Positions 28,709 to 39,712 are shown, counted from the stretch's first letter. The stretch is 56,666 nucleotides of DNA from Prochlorococcus sp. AG-402-M23 (GCA_003216575.1 QCIR01000010.1:1-56666); one strand, 5' to 3'. Translations and numbers: made by a program. Notes: generated by a model not told the origin, from the letters alone.

Positions 28709-29104
28709 TTATTTTAAAGTTACTTTTCCTCCAACAGCCTCGATTGCTTTCTTTAAAGCTTCAGCATCTTCTTTTGTTGCTCCTTCTTTGATTGTTTTTG
28801 GAGCAGCTTCAACTAAGGCTTTTGCTTCGCCAAGGCCTAAACCTGTGGCATTTCGAACTTCTTTAAGGACTTTGATTTTAGATGCGGCGTCAAAGCTTTC
28901 TAAAACGACCTCAAATTCAGTTTTTTCTTCGGCCGCTTCAGCACCATCGCCACCAGCAGCAGCTCCTGGAGCTGCCATGACAACGCCGGCAGATGCGGCA
29001 GCAGATACACCAAAAGCTTCTTCTATTTGCTTAACAAGCTCCGAAGCTTCAAGCAAAGATAGGCTTTTTAATGAATCTAAGATTTCATCGGTTTTTGCAG
29101 ACAT
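28709..29104 (-). CDS. rplL: 50S ribosomal protein L7/L12
   Basis: The multi-copy stalk protein that recruits translation factors. 131 residues: an N-terminal dimerisation helix region ([22 protein letters not shown]), an Ala/Gly-rich hinge, and a C-terminal factor-binding domain with [24 protein letters not shown] and [12 protein letters not shown]. It lies 52 bp downstream of rplJ and ends the ribosomal block before a strong terminator. Confidence 0.97.
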   Translation of the reverse strand: MSAKTDEILDSLKSLSLLEASELVKQIEEAFGVSAAASAGVVMAAPGAAAGGDGAEAAEEKTEFEVVLESFDAASKIKVLKEVRNATGLGLGEAKALVEAAPKTIKEGATKEDAEALKKAIEAVGGKVTLK

Positions 29105-29156
29105 GGTTTAAATCAGCAACTAAGTAAGTAGAAAACAAATTGTTAAAAAAGGAGGC

Positions 29157-29684
29157 TTAACTCTCGGCACTCTCAGCATGTTGTTTAAGAGATCTTGCAA
29201 GTCCAGAAGGAACCTCATTGATACCAATAGCGATTTTGCTTGTTATGGAATTCATTGCACCAGCAATTTGTGCCATAAGTGCTTCCTTGCTAGGAAGTTT
29301 TGCAATCGCTTTGATTTCATCCTGAGATAATAGTTTGCCTTCGAAAAGACCTCCTTTAGTCTCAGACTTTTGAGTTTCCTTTTGAAATGCTTGTACAGCT
29401 TTAACAGCACTGCCAACATCTCCTTTGATTAAAACAAAGGCGTTAGTTCCAGTGAGCAATGAATCCAAACCAGTCCAGGAATCTTTTCCTTTTATGGCTT
29501 GACGCATCAAGGTGTTTTTAGTCACCTTGCATACCCCATCGCTTTTTTGCAATCTTGAGCGCAAGTCGGACATCTCTTTAGTGGATAAGCCCTTGTAATC
29601 AAGAACTAATGCCATTTCGGAGTTGTCTAGTAGATCCTCTAATTTTTCGACGATCTGTTTTTTGCTTTCCAGCGTGCGGCCCAT
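29157..29684 (-). CDS. rplJ: 50S ribosomal protein L10
   Basis: The base of the ribosomal stalk; it binds L7/L12 dimers and 23S rRNA. I choose ATG 29684 ([15 protein letters not shown]), giving 175 residues. The longer frame from 29735 would add a non-conserved [10 protein letters not shown] leader lying in the mRNA leader hairpin. Conserved parts are [29 protein letters not shown] and the C-terminal helix that carries L12. Preceded by an L10-leader element, so the L10-L12 complex probably represses its own synthesis. Confidence 0.95.
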   Translation of the reverse strand: MGRTLESKKQIVEKLEDLLDNSEMALVLDYKGLSTKEMSDLRSRLQKSDGVCKVTKNTLMRQAIKGKDSWTGLDSLLTGTNAFVLIKGDVGSAVKAVQAFQKETQKSETKGGLFEGKLLSQDEIKAIAKLPSKEALMAQIAGAMNSITSKIAIGINEVPSGLARSLKQHAESAES

Positions 29685-29719
29685 AATAATTGGATCGAAT
29701 CGGGGGAAGAACTGGACAT

Positions 29720-29752
29720 GCGGCCATATTCCCATGTGGGAATCGAGGCCGC
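29720..29752 (-). promoter_or_regulatory. leader hairpin just upstream of rplJ
   Basis: GCGGCC at 29720-29725 pairs with GGCCGC at 29747-29752. Inside it, ATTCCCA pairs with TGGGAAT (29728-29743). The stem ends 36 bp before the rplJ ATG and has no following T-run, so it may affect ribosome access or mRNA stability rather than terminate transcription. Confidence 0.6.
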
Positions 29753-29782
29753 TAACGATTCAATCCAAAAGATAAATCCTGC

Positions 29783-29862
29783 GTATTCCTCGGCTGGGTT
29801 TAAAGATTCTATTAAATGGAAGTTTAATAGATCAGACCTGCTGTCTTTGGCTGGGCGCATGC
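29783..29862 (-). promoter_or_regulatory. ribosomal protein L10 leader (autoregulatory RNA)
   Basis: The minus-strand RNA contains the conserved strand CCAAAGACAGCAGGT and, after a 9-bp hairpin (29808-29831, TCTATTAAA arms), the partner strand CCAGCCGAGG. These are the hallmark L10-leader segments known from other bacteria, where the L10(L12)4 complex binds and represses rplJ-rplL. It sits in the 219-bp gap between rplA and rplJ, the expected location. Confidence 0.8.
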
Positions 29863-29903
29863 CCTTGTGGCTATGCCACTCAGCTAATTTACAATATTGA
29901 GGG

Positions 29904-30611
29904 TCACTTTTCTTTCTGCAAGTCTTGTAATTCGTTGATATCTACTTCTACTGATGGTCCCATGGTGGATGTAATAAAGAAGCTTTTCCAAAATTTACCT
30001 TTTGCGCCACTTGGTTTGTTCTTTTCAATTGTTACTTGCAATGTTTTCAGATTTTCAAGAAGTGCATCTTCTGAAAAACTTGCTTTACCAAATCGAACAT
30101 GAACAATACCTGCTTTGTCTGCTCTAAATTCAAGCTTTCCTGCTTTAAATTCTTTAATAGCTCCAACTAGATCGGTTGTAACTGTTCCTGCTTTTGGATT
30201 AGGCATAAGCCCTCTAGGCCCAAGCACTCTTCCAAGCTTGGCAACCTTAGGCATCATATCTGGAGTTGAAATTAGAAGATCGAAGTTCATTTCTCCTTTG
30301 TTGATTGAATCAACTAAATCTTCCTCTCCAGCCAGATCAGCACCTGCTTTAGTTGCCTCAGATACTTTTTCACCGCGGGTAACTACAGCTATTCGTATTT
30401 TTTGACCGGTCCCACTTGGTAAGGCAACTGTTGTCCTGAGTTGCTGATCAGTATATTTTGGGTCAATACCGAGTCTGATATGAGCTTCAATAGTCTCATC
30501 AAATTTTGCATTGGCATTCTCCTTTACTAGCTTTATCGCTTCAATTGGAGAATATGAACGTTCTTCCACTTTGGAAAGTAACGTTGTCATTCTTTTGGAA
30601 AATTTTTTCAT
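29904..30611 (-). CDS. rplA: 50S ribosomal protein L1
   Basis: Forms the L1 stalk near the E site and can repress its own mRNA. 235 residues, full length. Conserved segments are [57 protein letters not shown] and the C-terminal [15 protein letters not shown]. It follows rplK by 70 bp on the same strand. Confidence 0.97.
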   Translation of the reverse strand: MKKFSKRMTTLLSKVEERSYSPIEAIKLVKENANAKFDETIEAHIRLGIDPKYTDQQLRTTVALPSGTGQKIRIAVVTRGEKVSEATKAGADLAGEEDLVDSINKGEMNFDLLISTPDMMPKVAKLGRVLGPRGLMPNPKAGTVTTDLVGAIKEFKAGKLEFRADKAGIVHVRFGKASFSEDALLENLKTLQVTIEKNKPSGAKGKFWKSFFITSTMGPSVEVDINELQDLQKEK

Positions 30612-30681
30612 AATAATGTGGGGTGCATTCGACTTGTGGTCTCCCCCAGGTAATAGAAAGTTTAATGATTTTACGATTTAA

Positions 30682-31107
30682 TTAGTCCTTTATGGAAACA
30701 CCCATATTTTTGGCAGTACCCTCAATCACTTTCATCGCTGATTCGATGCTACTGCAATTAAGATCTGGGAGCTTTGTTTTAGCAATTTCTTCAAGTTGAC
30801 TTTTACTGATAGAACCAGCATTTCCTTTTGCGGATTCTCCAGAACCTTTTGCAATGCCAGCTGCTTTAGTTATCAAAACCGAGGCAGGAGGAGTTTTTGT
30901 TATGAAAGTAAAACTTCTGTCCTCGAAAACTGAAATTTCTACAGGTATTACAAAACCAGCTTTGTCTTGTGTTCGCGAATTGTATTCCTTACAAAACGCC
31001 ATTATGTTGACCCCGTGTTGTCCTAGCGCTGGCCCAACGGGAGGTGCTGGGTTGGCTTTACCAGCCTGTAAGGCCAATTTGATCAGGGCTACTACTTTCT
31101 TTGCCAT
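30682..31107 (-). CDS. rplK: 50S ribosomal protein L11
   Basis: Part of the GTPase-associated centre of the 50S subunit. 141 residues. The N-terminal domain has [20 protein letters not shown] and FCKEYNSRT; the rRNA-binding C-terminal domain ends with [20 protein letters not shown]. It lies between nusG and rplA in the usual secE-nusG-rplK-rplA-rplJ-rplL order. Confidence 0.97.
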   Translation of the reverse strand: MAKKVVALIKLALQAGKANPAPPVGPALGQHGVNIMAFCKEYNSRTQDKAGFVIPVEISVFEDRSFTFITKTPPASVLITKAAGIAKGSGESAKGNAGSISKSQLEEIAKTKLPDLNCSSIESAMKVIEGTAKNMGVSIKD

Positions 31108-31211
31108 CGGCTAAAAATTGAACTAATGCGGAAAATCTGAGATTAATCAGATTAAATTCTCTAATAAACTTAACTCCTAGACTGACCAGACAGCAAAAGG
31201 AAATCAAAAAA

Positions 31212-31880
31212 TCAATTTTGTTTGGTGATTTGAGAAAATTCAAGTTCAACAGGAGTTTCTCTACCGAAAATCGATAAAAGTGCCTTCAATTTATTTCTTT
31301 CTCCTGAAACTTCAATGACTTCTCCTTGGAAATCTTTGAAAGGACCAGATGTCACAACGATTTGATCACCTTCTTCAACATCCAATTTAACAACAGTTTT
31401 CTTTTCAGCTGCACGTTTGAAAATCCTATTTACCTCTTGCCTGCTTAGAGGACGAGGTTTTATGTGACCTCGGGCTTTACCTGTTGCTCTTCGATCTTCA
31501 GCACCAACAAAATTAATTACATTTGGAGTACTTCTAACAGCCATCATTGTGTCTTCATCTAAAACCATACGAACTAGTACATAGCCAGGAAAAACCTTTT
31601 CTTCTGTGGTTTGCCTACTGCCATCTTTCTTTAGTTTTACTGCTGGTGTTTGAGGAATTTCGATCTCAATAATTCTGTTACTAACACCAAGAGTTATAGC
31701 TCTTTGTTCAAGTGTCGCTTTTACCTTCTTTTCACAACTTGATGCAACTTGAATAGCGTACCAACGTGCAATATTTGTCTTTACTGTTTGGGTTTCGAAA
31801 TGGGATTGATCATCCTCAATTGTTTCTGATCTATCAATTATTTTTGAATCTTCAGTAGGGGTGGTTTCAATCTCAGACAC
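31212..31880 (-). CDS. nusG: transcription termination/antitermination protein NusG
   Basis: Binds RNA polymerase and modulates pausing, Rho action and transcription-translation coupling. 222 residues: an acidic cyanobacterial extension of about 35 residues, the NGN domain starting ARWYAIQVASSCEKKVKATLE, and a C-terminal KOW domain (EGDQIVVTSGPFKDFQGEV). ATG 31880. It lies 42 bp downstream of secE. Confidence 0.95.
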   Translation of the reverse strand: MSEIETTPTEDSKIIDRSETIEDDQSHFETQTVKTNIARWYAIQVASSCEKKVKATLEQRAITLGVSNRIIEIEIPQTPAVKLKKDGSRQTTEEKVFPGYVLVRMVLDEDTMMAVRSTPNVINFVGAEDRRATGKARGHIKPRPLSRQEVNRIFKRAAEKKTVVKLDVEEGDQIVVTSGPFKDFQGEVIEVSGERNKLKALLSIFGRETPVELEFSQITKQN

Positions 31881-31922
31881 TGGAAAAAATTGTGAGTGGT
31901 TAAAAAAATTTGGTTAGTCAAC

Positions 31923-32165
31923 TCAGCGGAATATCTGAGTAGATGCCCATCCATAAAAACGGCTTACAGCTGCGATTGATATTGCTGATAAAGTGACCAT
32001 TAAAATCACAGCAATAGATTCGCTGAAAAGTTGCTGACGTGAAGGCCATACAACTAGTTGCATTTCATCAATTGTAGAGGATAAAAAACTCTTTTTTAAG
32101 GTGGTTTTTTCCTTTTGTGTAGGAATTACCTTTTCTTGATCCTCTTTAGAGGTTGGACTTGTCAC
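31923..32165 (-). CDS. secE: preprotein translocase subunit SecE
   Basis: The small essential subunit of the SecYEG channel. 80 residues: a polar N-terminus, an amphipathic helix with TIDEMQLVVWPSRQQLFSES, and one C-terminal membrane helix (IAVILMVTLSAISIAAVSRFYG). The VVWPSRQQL motif and position before nusG are diagnostic. Confidence 0.93.
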   Translation of the reverse strand: MTSPTSKEDQEKVIPTQKEKTTLKKSFLSSTIDEMQLVVWPSRQQLFSESIAVILMVTLSAISIAAVSRFYGWASTQIFR

Positions 32166-32236
32166 TTTGGGAAGACTAAAAGGAAGGTACTTTTAAAAAG
32201 AATGTGTATAAACTAGATTAACTTATGTTTGATAGA

Positions 32237-35032
32237 TTAGTTATCTATTAAAAAAAGAAGTTTTTTAGACTCATCGTTTTTAGTCTCAACCCTTATTGAT
32301 TTTGCATCTTCAAACGTCTCTTCTAAAATTTGTGTAGCTAGTGGGTTTTCTAATCTTCTTCGAATCACTCTTCTTAGCGGTCTGGCCCCGTATTCAGGTT
32401 CATAGCCTTCATCAGCAAGAGTTGTAATGGTGTTTTCGTCAACGTATAGATCTAAACCTTGGTGCTTTAGAAGTTTCTTTAATTCATCAAGTTGAAGTCG
32501 CACTATTTGTTTCAAACTTTCAGGTTTTAGCGGGCTAAACCTTATTACTTCATCAATGCGGTTCAGAAACTCTGGTCGAAAATGTTTTGTGAGAGATTCG
32601 TTGATTTTTTCATCTAATTCTTGTGCAAGAATATTTTTATTTGAATTTTCGCTTTGAACTTGAAGTGAATTTTTTAAGATTGCTTTACTAGCAAGATTGC
32701 TGGTCATAACAATGACTGTATTTCTAAAATCTACTGTCCGACCTTGAGAATCGGTAAGCCTTCCATCATCTAATACCTGTAAAAGAATGTTGAAAACTTC
32801 TGGATGAGCTTTCTCAATCTCATCCAGAAGTAAAACTGCATAGGGTCTTTTTCTAATTGCCTCTGTTAATTGTCCACCTTCTTCATAGCCCACGTATCCA
32901 GGCGGGGCTCCTAAGAGTCTTGAAACAGCATTTCTCTCCATGTATTCACTCATATCAAGTCTCAATAAAGCGTCCTCTTCATCAAATAAAGAACTTGCTA
33001 GTGATTTAGCCAGTTCAGTTTTACCAACACCTGTAGGGCCTAGGAAAAGAAAGGATCCTATAGGCCTTCTTATGTCCTGCATTCCAGCTCTCGCTCTACG
33101 AATTGCTGCTGAGACTGCTTGAACAGCATTTAATTGACCGATAACTTTTTTTTCTAAGTCTTGTTCCAAATTTAAAAGTTTTTGCCTTTCACCTGATAAA
33201 ACTTTGCTAACAGGAATTCCTGTCCACCTTGAGACAACATCAGCTATATCTTCTGGATTAACTTGGTCTATTAATAAGGAATTACCATACTCATTGTCTT
33301 CTTTAATAGAAGTTTCTATCTCTTTCATTCTTTCTTGGATTTGATAAAGTTTTTCATATTTAAGTCTTTCTACTTCTTGTACATCCTGAGAGATTTCAGC
33401 TTCTCTTATTAAATTGTTTAATTCTTCAACTCTTATTTTTAGTTCTTTTAATTCAGCTGATTTATCAATCTGATCGTGCCATCTTTGTTTGATCTGAGCT
33501 AGCTCAAAGAGTAGCAATTCTTTTTTTTCTTCAAGATTATTTATCGTCTCTAATGTCGTCTCTTTGTTTGCATTTAGAATTGATGACTCTAAATGATCAA
33601 TCTGAGATTCTTTCTCTTCTATTATTTTTGGTTTTGATGCGGATTCGATTTTTACTTGAGCTGAAGCCTCGTCAATTAAGTCAATAGCTTTATCGGGTAG
33701 GCATCTATCACTTATATATCTATGAGCCAAGCGATTTGCTGTGATGAGTGCTTCTTCGGTAATTGTAACACCGTGGTGAAGCTCATAATTTTCTTTGAGT
33801 CCTTTTAAGATTTCCAAGCTTAAATTTAAGCTGGGTTCTTTGATTGAAACTTGCTGAAATCGTCTATCTAGAGCCAGATCTTTTTCGATGGTACGTCTAT
33901 AATTATCGGGAGTTGTCGCACCAATACAACGTAAGTCTCCACTGGCTAATAATGGTTTTAATAGACTACCAGCATCAGTGTTTGATCTATCTTTGTTTGC
34001 AATTGTGTGTAACTCGTCTATGAATAGGATTATTCCTTGTTCGCTATTGCTGATTTCACTTAACAATGATCTAAATCTCTCTTCAAATTGCCCTCGGAAT
34101 TTGGCTCCAGCTATTAATGCACCGATATCAAGTGAAATTAGTCTACAACCTTGCAGAAAATCAGGAAGTTCGTTGGCTATGATTTTTTGAGCTAATAATT
34201 CAGCAACGGCTGTTTTCCCAACACCTGGAGCACCAATTAGTACTGGATTATTTTTACCTCTTCGAGATAAAACTTTTGTAATTGCTTTTATTTCAGATTC
34301 TCTGCCAATCACAGGGTCTAATTTCCCGTTTTCAGCTTCGCTCGTAAGGTCTTTACAATATAAATCCAATGCACTTGGCGTTTCATTAAGATTTAAAGGT
34401 TGTTGTTTTGATGTGATCTCTTCATTAGTGACAGGAGTAAGTGGCTCGGGGTCAGAATTTGTTGAAGTGTTTTTTGTAGATAAAAAAGATCTTGAATCTT
34501 TTTGTTGTCTATCTTCTTTGTGTTCACTTGTAATTCTTTTTGATTGTTTAAATGATTTAGGTACTGGTAGTCGTCTCAATTCTGCTTCAAGAATTTCACT
34601 AGGGAGACCTGCTTGATAAAAAAGATCTTCTCCTAAGCGATTGTCTCTACCAATTGCGATAAGGATATGCGAGATCTCTATTTGATTAGATCCCCATCGA
34701 GAGCGAAAATCATCGGCTGTTTCAAGAAGAATTTCTAAATCTTCTCCAACAAATAATTCTGATTGGTTTTTTATTGGAAGTTCAGCGATAAAGTTTTCTA
34801 AAATTTCATTTATTTCTTGATGGTTTACAGGTAGGGAATTTGCATATTTCTGAAATTTTTTATTTCTAAAAAGAACTTGAATAATATGTTCAACATCTAA
34901 ATTCTGATGCCGCCATCTTCTTGCTGATTGTTCAGCTATTAGTAAAAGACTCCAAGCCTCGTCGCTAAAAGAATCTGGTTCTGTAGTTAGACTTCCATTC
35001 ATTTTTGATCGATTTTGATTCAAAGTGGTCAT
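32237..35032 (-). CDS. clpB: ClpB-type AAA+ disaggregase (second-type ClpB with long linker)
   Basis: A Hsp100 unfoldase with two AAA+ rings, 931 residues. AAA1 carries Walker A GAPGVGKTA and Walker B ILFIDELHTI; AAA2 carries GPTGVGKTE and VLLLDEIEKAHPEV. A coiled-coil middle domain between them marks ClpB rather than ClpC or ClpA. The N-terminal Clp_N repeats (residues about 20-170) are followed by a 60-residue Ser/Thr/charged linker before AAA1 (ALDLYCKDL), which makes the protein longer than the roughly 860-residue canonical ClpB. It may be a paralogue with a specialised N-domain. It precedes secE on the same strand; ATG 35032, or 35002 as an alternative. Divergent from eno. Confidence 0.88.
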   Translation of the reverse strand: MTTLNQNRSKMNGSLTTEPDSFSDEAWSLLLIAEQSARRWRHQNLDVEHIIQVLFRNKKFQKYANSLPVNHQEINEILENFIAELPIKNQSELFVGEDLEILLETADDFRSRWGSNQIEISHILIAIGRDNRLGEDLFYQAGLPSEILEAELRRLPVPKSFKQSKRITSEHKEDRQQKDSRSFLSTKNTSTNSDPEPLTPVTNEEITSKQQPLNLNETPSALDLYCKDLTSEAENGKLDPVIGRESEIKAITKVLSRRGKNNPVLIGAPGVGKTAVAELLAQKIIANELPDFLQGCRLISLDIGALIAGAKFRGQFEERFRSLLSEISNSEQGIILFIDELHTIANKDRSNTDAGSLLKPLLASGDLRCIGATTPDNYRRTIEKDLALDRRFQQVSIKEPSLNLSLEILKGLKENYELHHGVTITEEALITANRLAHRYISDRCLPDKAIDLIDEASAQVKIESASKPKIIEEKESQIDHLESSILNANKETTLETINNLEEKKELLLFELAQIKQRWHDQIDKSAELKELKIRVEELNNLIREAEISQDVQEVERLKYEKLYQIQERMKEIETSIKEDNEYGNSLLIDQVNPEDIADVVSRWTGIPVSKVLSGERQKLLNLEQDLEKKVIGQLNAVQAVSAAIRRARAGMQDIRRPIGSFLFLGPTGVGKTELAKSLASSLFDEEDALLRLDMSEYMERNAVSRLLGAPPGYVGYEEGGQLTEAIRKRPYAVLLLDEIEKAHPEVFNILLQVLDDGRLTDSQGRTVDFRNTVIVMTSNLASKAILKNSLQVQSENSNKNILAQELDEKINESLTKHFRPEFLNRIDEVIRFSPLKPESLKQIVRLQLDELKKLLKHQGLDLYVDENTITTLADEGYEPEYGARPLRRVIRRRLENPLATQILEETFEDAKSIRVETKNDESKKLLFLIDN

Positions 35033-35159
35033 TTGCCTTCTGAATTTTGTTTGAGACCCTTTTATCGATTCGTGTATAGATTGTTAAAACAAATTTGATT
35101 GATTAGGTCTTGGAAAGCAAGCTAGATTGGCAATTCAGGAACATATAGGAATAATGTAG

Positions 35160-36491
<1,332 letters not shown>

Positions 36492-36500
36492 TTGAAACTA

Positions 36501-38510
36501 TTATTTAAAGCCTTTTCTTCCTTGGAAATTATCTAAACGACTTTCGCTTCTCATCTTGAATTTTAATTTAATCCAGCTTAGTGCTATTGGAAATCCTACA
36601 GTTACTGGTATGAGGAATAAAAAAGGTCTATTAGTAGAAGCAAGTAAAGCTGAGGATATTGCAAGCGAGCCTAGGAGAACAGAATTACCTAATGATTGCT
36701 GGGCATTAATCATTCTTCTGAGTTGTCTGTCTGATTCACCCATTCGCACTTGAAGTTGCAAGTCGCCTTGTTCCAGTCTTTCTAAATTTTCATCCAAGCG
36801 TTTAGGTAACCCAACAGCTTTACTTCCTATTTCAGTAACTTGTCTTCCTAATTCATTGAATAAGTCATTAGAGTCTGGATTCTTTGAGGTCATTAGAGGG
36901 AGAAGGAAGGGTTTTGCTATTGCTATTAAATTAAATTCTGGGTCTAAATATCTTCCAACTCCTTCAAAAGTTGAGAGTGCTCTAAAAACAAAAATCAACT
37001 CTATTGGTATTCTAAAGGGTTTTCCATAAGCCAGTTCTGATATGTCCCCAGATAACTTTTCTATAATTTGAGAATCAAATGGAGGAGTGAGAGCTTCATT
37101 TAACATTATTCTTATTAATCGTCTAACTGGACCTATTTCGATATCTTTTTCTATTAATCCAGCGATTTGAAGTTCTTTGACTAATCCACTGACATCTCTC
37201 AGGGCTGCGGCTTTGATCATTGAATTAAGTCTGCCTCTAATCCTCTCTGAGACAAAACCCATCATCCCAAAATCATAGTAAATAAGAGAACCCCCCTTGG
37301 AAACAGCTAGATTGCCGGGATGAGGGTCAGCATGGAAAAAACCATAATTAACCAATTGTTTTAAATAACTTGTGGCTCCAATCTTTGCGATTAAAGAAGT
37401 ATCAATGTCATTGCTCTTTAGAGATTTAATATCATTTATCTTGATTCCTGGTAAATACTCTAAACATAAAATTCTACTGGTGCTTAATTCCCAAAATACA
37501 CTCGGTATTAAAATATTTGAGTCATCTATAAATTGTTGTTTAAATCTTGCAGCATATTGAGCTTCAATTCGAAAATCTAGCTCTCTGAGTAATACTCTCT
37601 TAGATTCTTTTGCAATGCCTACCCAGTCATTCCCTCGGCTTAGTGATTTTATTCTTTGAACTACTTTTGCTGAACGAACTGCCAATACTCCAGAGGAAGA
37701 GCGGGGATAATCCTTAATAACTCCACAATCTCCTACAGCAAACAACTCAGGATAATTAAGGACTTGAAGAGTTTTTTTTGTTAAAATTCTCCCTTTCACA
37801 TCTATAGGCAAACCACTATCTTTTATCCAATCAAATGATTCATTACCGGTACATAATAATGTTGGATATAAAACAGATGTATTCTTTTGTGTAATCTCAA
37901 TTTTTGAAGCCTTTAAATTTCTTAATAGATTTTTATTAATTTTTCTTCCAGGTTGAACCTTTAAAAGAATAGATCTTTGAGGCCATCTTTTTCTTAAAGA
38001 AAAAGCTATTTCTATTCCAGCGAATCCACCACCAATAATTACAAATGGGTTTGCCAAAGAATCATACTTGTGTATATCCTGAGCGATAATGAATTTATAT
38101 GATTCAGAAAAAGGTTTAATTGGAACAGCTAAATCTTTTTCCCCTCTAATGAAAGATTTAGAATTTAAGTTAGTCTTTGCTCCTATATTCAAGGATAAAA
38201 AAGAATATTCAATTTCTGGACGACCTTTTAAGAGTAATTTTTTTTTCTCAAAGTTAATACCCTCAATTTCTGCCATCACGAATGAAACACTTGCTTTCGA
38301 AGCAAGGCTCCTCAAATCAATTAGAATTTCATCAATTTTGTATTTACCTGCTACGACACCTGGAAACATCCCAGAATAGATAGTTGTACTTGATTGATTG
38401 ACCAATGTAATCATTCCAGCAGGCCTCAACTTTGGATTCATCGCCCATCTGAGAAGAACAAGGGCATGAGTATGACCACCACCAGCTAGAACAAGATGAT
38501 CACTCAGCAT
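36501..38510 (-). pseudogene. chimeric frame: N-terminal FAD-dependent NADH dehydrogenase-like domain (SelD-associated type) fused to the C-terminal part of an ABC1/UbiB kinase
   Basis: 669 residues from ATG 38510. Residues 1 to about 290 are a pyridine-nucleotide-disulfide-type FAD domain (LVLAGGGHTHALVLLRWAM, FVIIGGGFAGIEIAFSL, LFAVGDCGVIKDYP). In marine picocyanobacteria this domain normally precedes a selenide,water dikinase (SelD) domain in one protein. From NDWVGIAKESKRVLLRELDF onward it is an ABC1/UbiB kinase. That part has the HADPHPGN catalytic motif, a DFG and two C-terminal membrane helices, but lacks the KxGQ and Ala-rich nucleotide loops of the kinase N-lobe. Both partners are thus incomplete, and SelD is absent. 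The switch lies near 37640-37690. The simplest reading is an in-frame deletion joining two neighbouring genes. A real fusion protein is possible but would probably lack kinase activity. Confidence 0.8.
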
Positions 38511-39428
38511 GATTTTTTGAATATTTCTGGAGCACAATCAGATGCCAATGATTTTAAACAAGCTAGATTAGGAATTATTGGGGGAAGTGGTCTATATGAA
38601 ATAGACGACTTAGAAAATATAGTCGAATTAAGCTTAGACACTCCATATGGCAAACCCTCTAACAAATTACTAATTGGCAATCTATTTGGGATAGAGATTG
38701 TTTTTCTAGCTCGCCATGGAGAAAACCATACTTTAAATCCAAGCGAAATTCCATATCAAGCAAATATCTGGGCTTTGCGCTCTCTAAATGTTAGATGGTT
38801 AATTTCAGCATCAGCAGTGGGTTCGTTAAAAGAGAGAATCAAACCTTGCGATATTGTTATACCTGATCAATTCATTGATCGTACTCATCAAAGACCATTG
38901 ACTTTCTTTACTAATGGAGTTGTAGCCCACATAAGCATGGCAAATCCTTTTTGCGAGATTGTATCTGAAATACTTGCCCAAGAAGTAGAAAAACTATTAA
39001 CCAAAGAAAAAAAATTGCACATAGGAGGAACTTACCTGGCAATGGAAGGACCAGCATTTTCAACAAGAGCAGAATCAAACTTATATCGAGATTGGGGATG
39101 TTCAATAATAGGAATGACAAACCATACTGAAGCAAGATTGGCAAAAGAAGCTGAAATAGCTTACTCAAGCCTATCTATGGTGACTGATTACGATTGTTGG
39201 AATCAAAATTGCGAAAGTGTATCCGTCGATATGGTTATTCAAAACCTTCAAGAAAATGCAAATTTTGCAAAATCAATAATCTCTGCTGCTGCTAAAAGAA
39301 TCTCAAATTCAAGGCCCTCAAGCTCTTTTCATGATGCATTAAAGGATGCACTAGTAACGTCTCAAGAGCATATTCCAGATAAAACTAAAAAGAAAATCAG
39401 CATATTTACTAGCAAGTATTGGCTTTAA
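38496..39428 (+). CDS. mtnP: S-methyl-5'-thioadenosine phosphorylase
   Basis: Phosphorolyses methylthioadenosine to adenine and methylthioribose-1-phosphate. About 300 residues of the purine nucleoside phosphorylase family. Motifs: ARLGIIGGSGLYEID, FLARHGENHTLNPSEIPYQANIWAL (phosphate site), SASAVGSL, YLAMEGPAFSTRAES and the adenine-recognising GMTNHTEARLAKEAEI. From ATG 38496 it would overlap the divergent FAD-domain gene by 15 bp; TTG 38517 (LNISGAQSD) removes the overlap and may be the true start. Followed by a shared hairpin terminator before psbJ. Confidence 0.9.
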   Translation: MITQHDFLNISGAQSDANDFKQARLGIIGGSGLYEIDDLENIVELSLDTPYGKPSNKLLIGNLFGIEIVFLARHGENHTLNPSEIPYQANIWALRSLNVRWLISASAVGSLKERIKPCDIVIPDQFIDRTHQRPLTFFTNGVVAHISMANPFCEIVSEILAQEVEKLLTKEKKLHIGGTYLAMEGPAFSTRAESNLYRDWGCSIIGMTNHTEARLAKEAEIAYSSLSMVTDYDCWNQNCESVSVDMVIQNLQENANFAKSIISAAAKRISNSRPSSSFHDALKDALVTSQEHIPDKTKKKISIFTSKYWL

Positions 39429-39433
39429 ATAAA

Positions 39434-39466
39434 AAAACCAACCGACATTATATGTCAGTTGGTTTT
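39434..39466. terminator. bidirectional hairpin terminator between mtnP and psbJ
   Basis: AAAACCAAC (39434-39442) pairs with GTTGGTTTT (39458-39466). One mismatch follows, then GACA/TGTC and a 5-base loop. A-runs on one side and T-runs on the other let it act for both converging genes. It lies 6 bp past mtnP and 38 bp past psbJ. Confidence 0.8.
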
Positions 39467-39503
39467 AATTAATGTCAAATAAATAGTATTTTTCTAGTTA
39501 AAA

Positions 39504-39701
39504 CTAACCAGCGTTACCAATACCAGTATATGAACCATAAAAGAAAATACCAAGAACAAAAATCACAGCTGTTCCACCTGCAGTAGCTACTAACCACAAA
39601 GGAAGTGCCCCTTCTGTCCACCGTCTTTCCCAGGAGATTGCAGGACGGCCATCGGGTAGACGATCTCCTACTCGTCCATCAGGTCCTTTTAATTTGCTCA
39701 T
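39504..39701 (-). CDS. psbJ: photosystem II reaction centre protein J
   Basis: A small PSII subunit next to cytochrome b559 that affects QB-site electron flow and assembly. 65 residues with an N-terminal extension typical of marine picocyanobacteria ([19 protein letters not shown]). One membrane helix follows ([20 protein letters not shown]), then YGSYTGIG at the end. It is the last gene of the psbE-psbL-psbJ run. Confidence 0.95.
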   Translation of the reverse strand: MSKLKGPDGRVGDRLPDGRPAISWERRWTEGALPLWLVATAGGTAVIFVLGIFFYGSYTGIGNAG

Positions 39702-39712
39702 GATAAAGAGAT

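Noticed and set aside
29686-29703. GGATCGAATC in the rplJ leader as a tRNA T-arm
   Set aside because: No acceptor, D or anticodon arms can be paired around it. It is part of the leader of the ribosomal operon.
29684-29735. rplJ start at 29735 with an extra 17 residues
   Set aside because: The added residues lie in the leader hairpin and are not part of conserved L10, which begins with [11 protein letters not shown].
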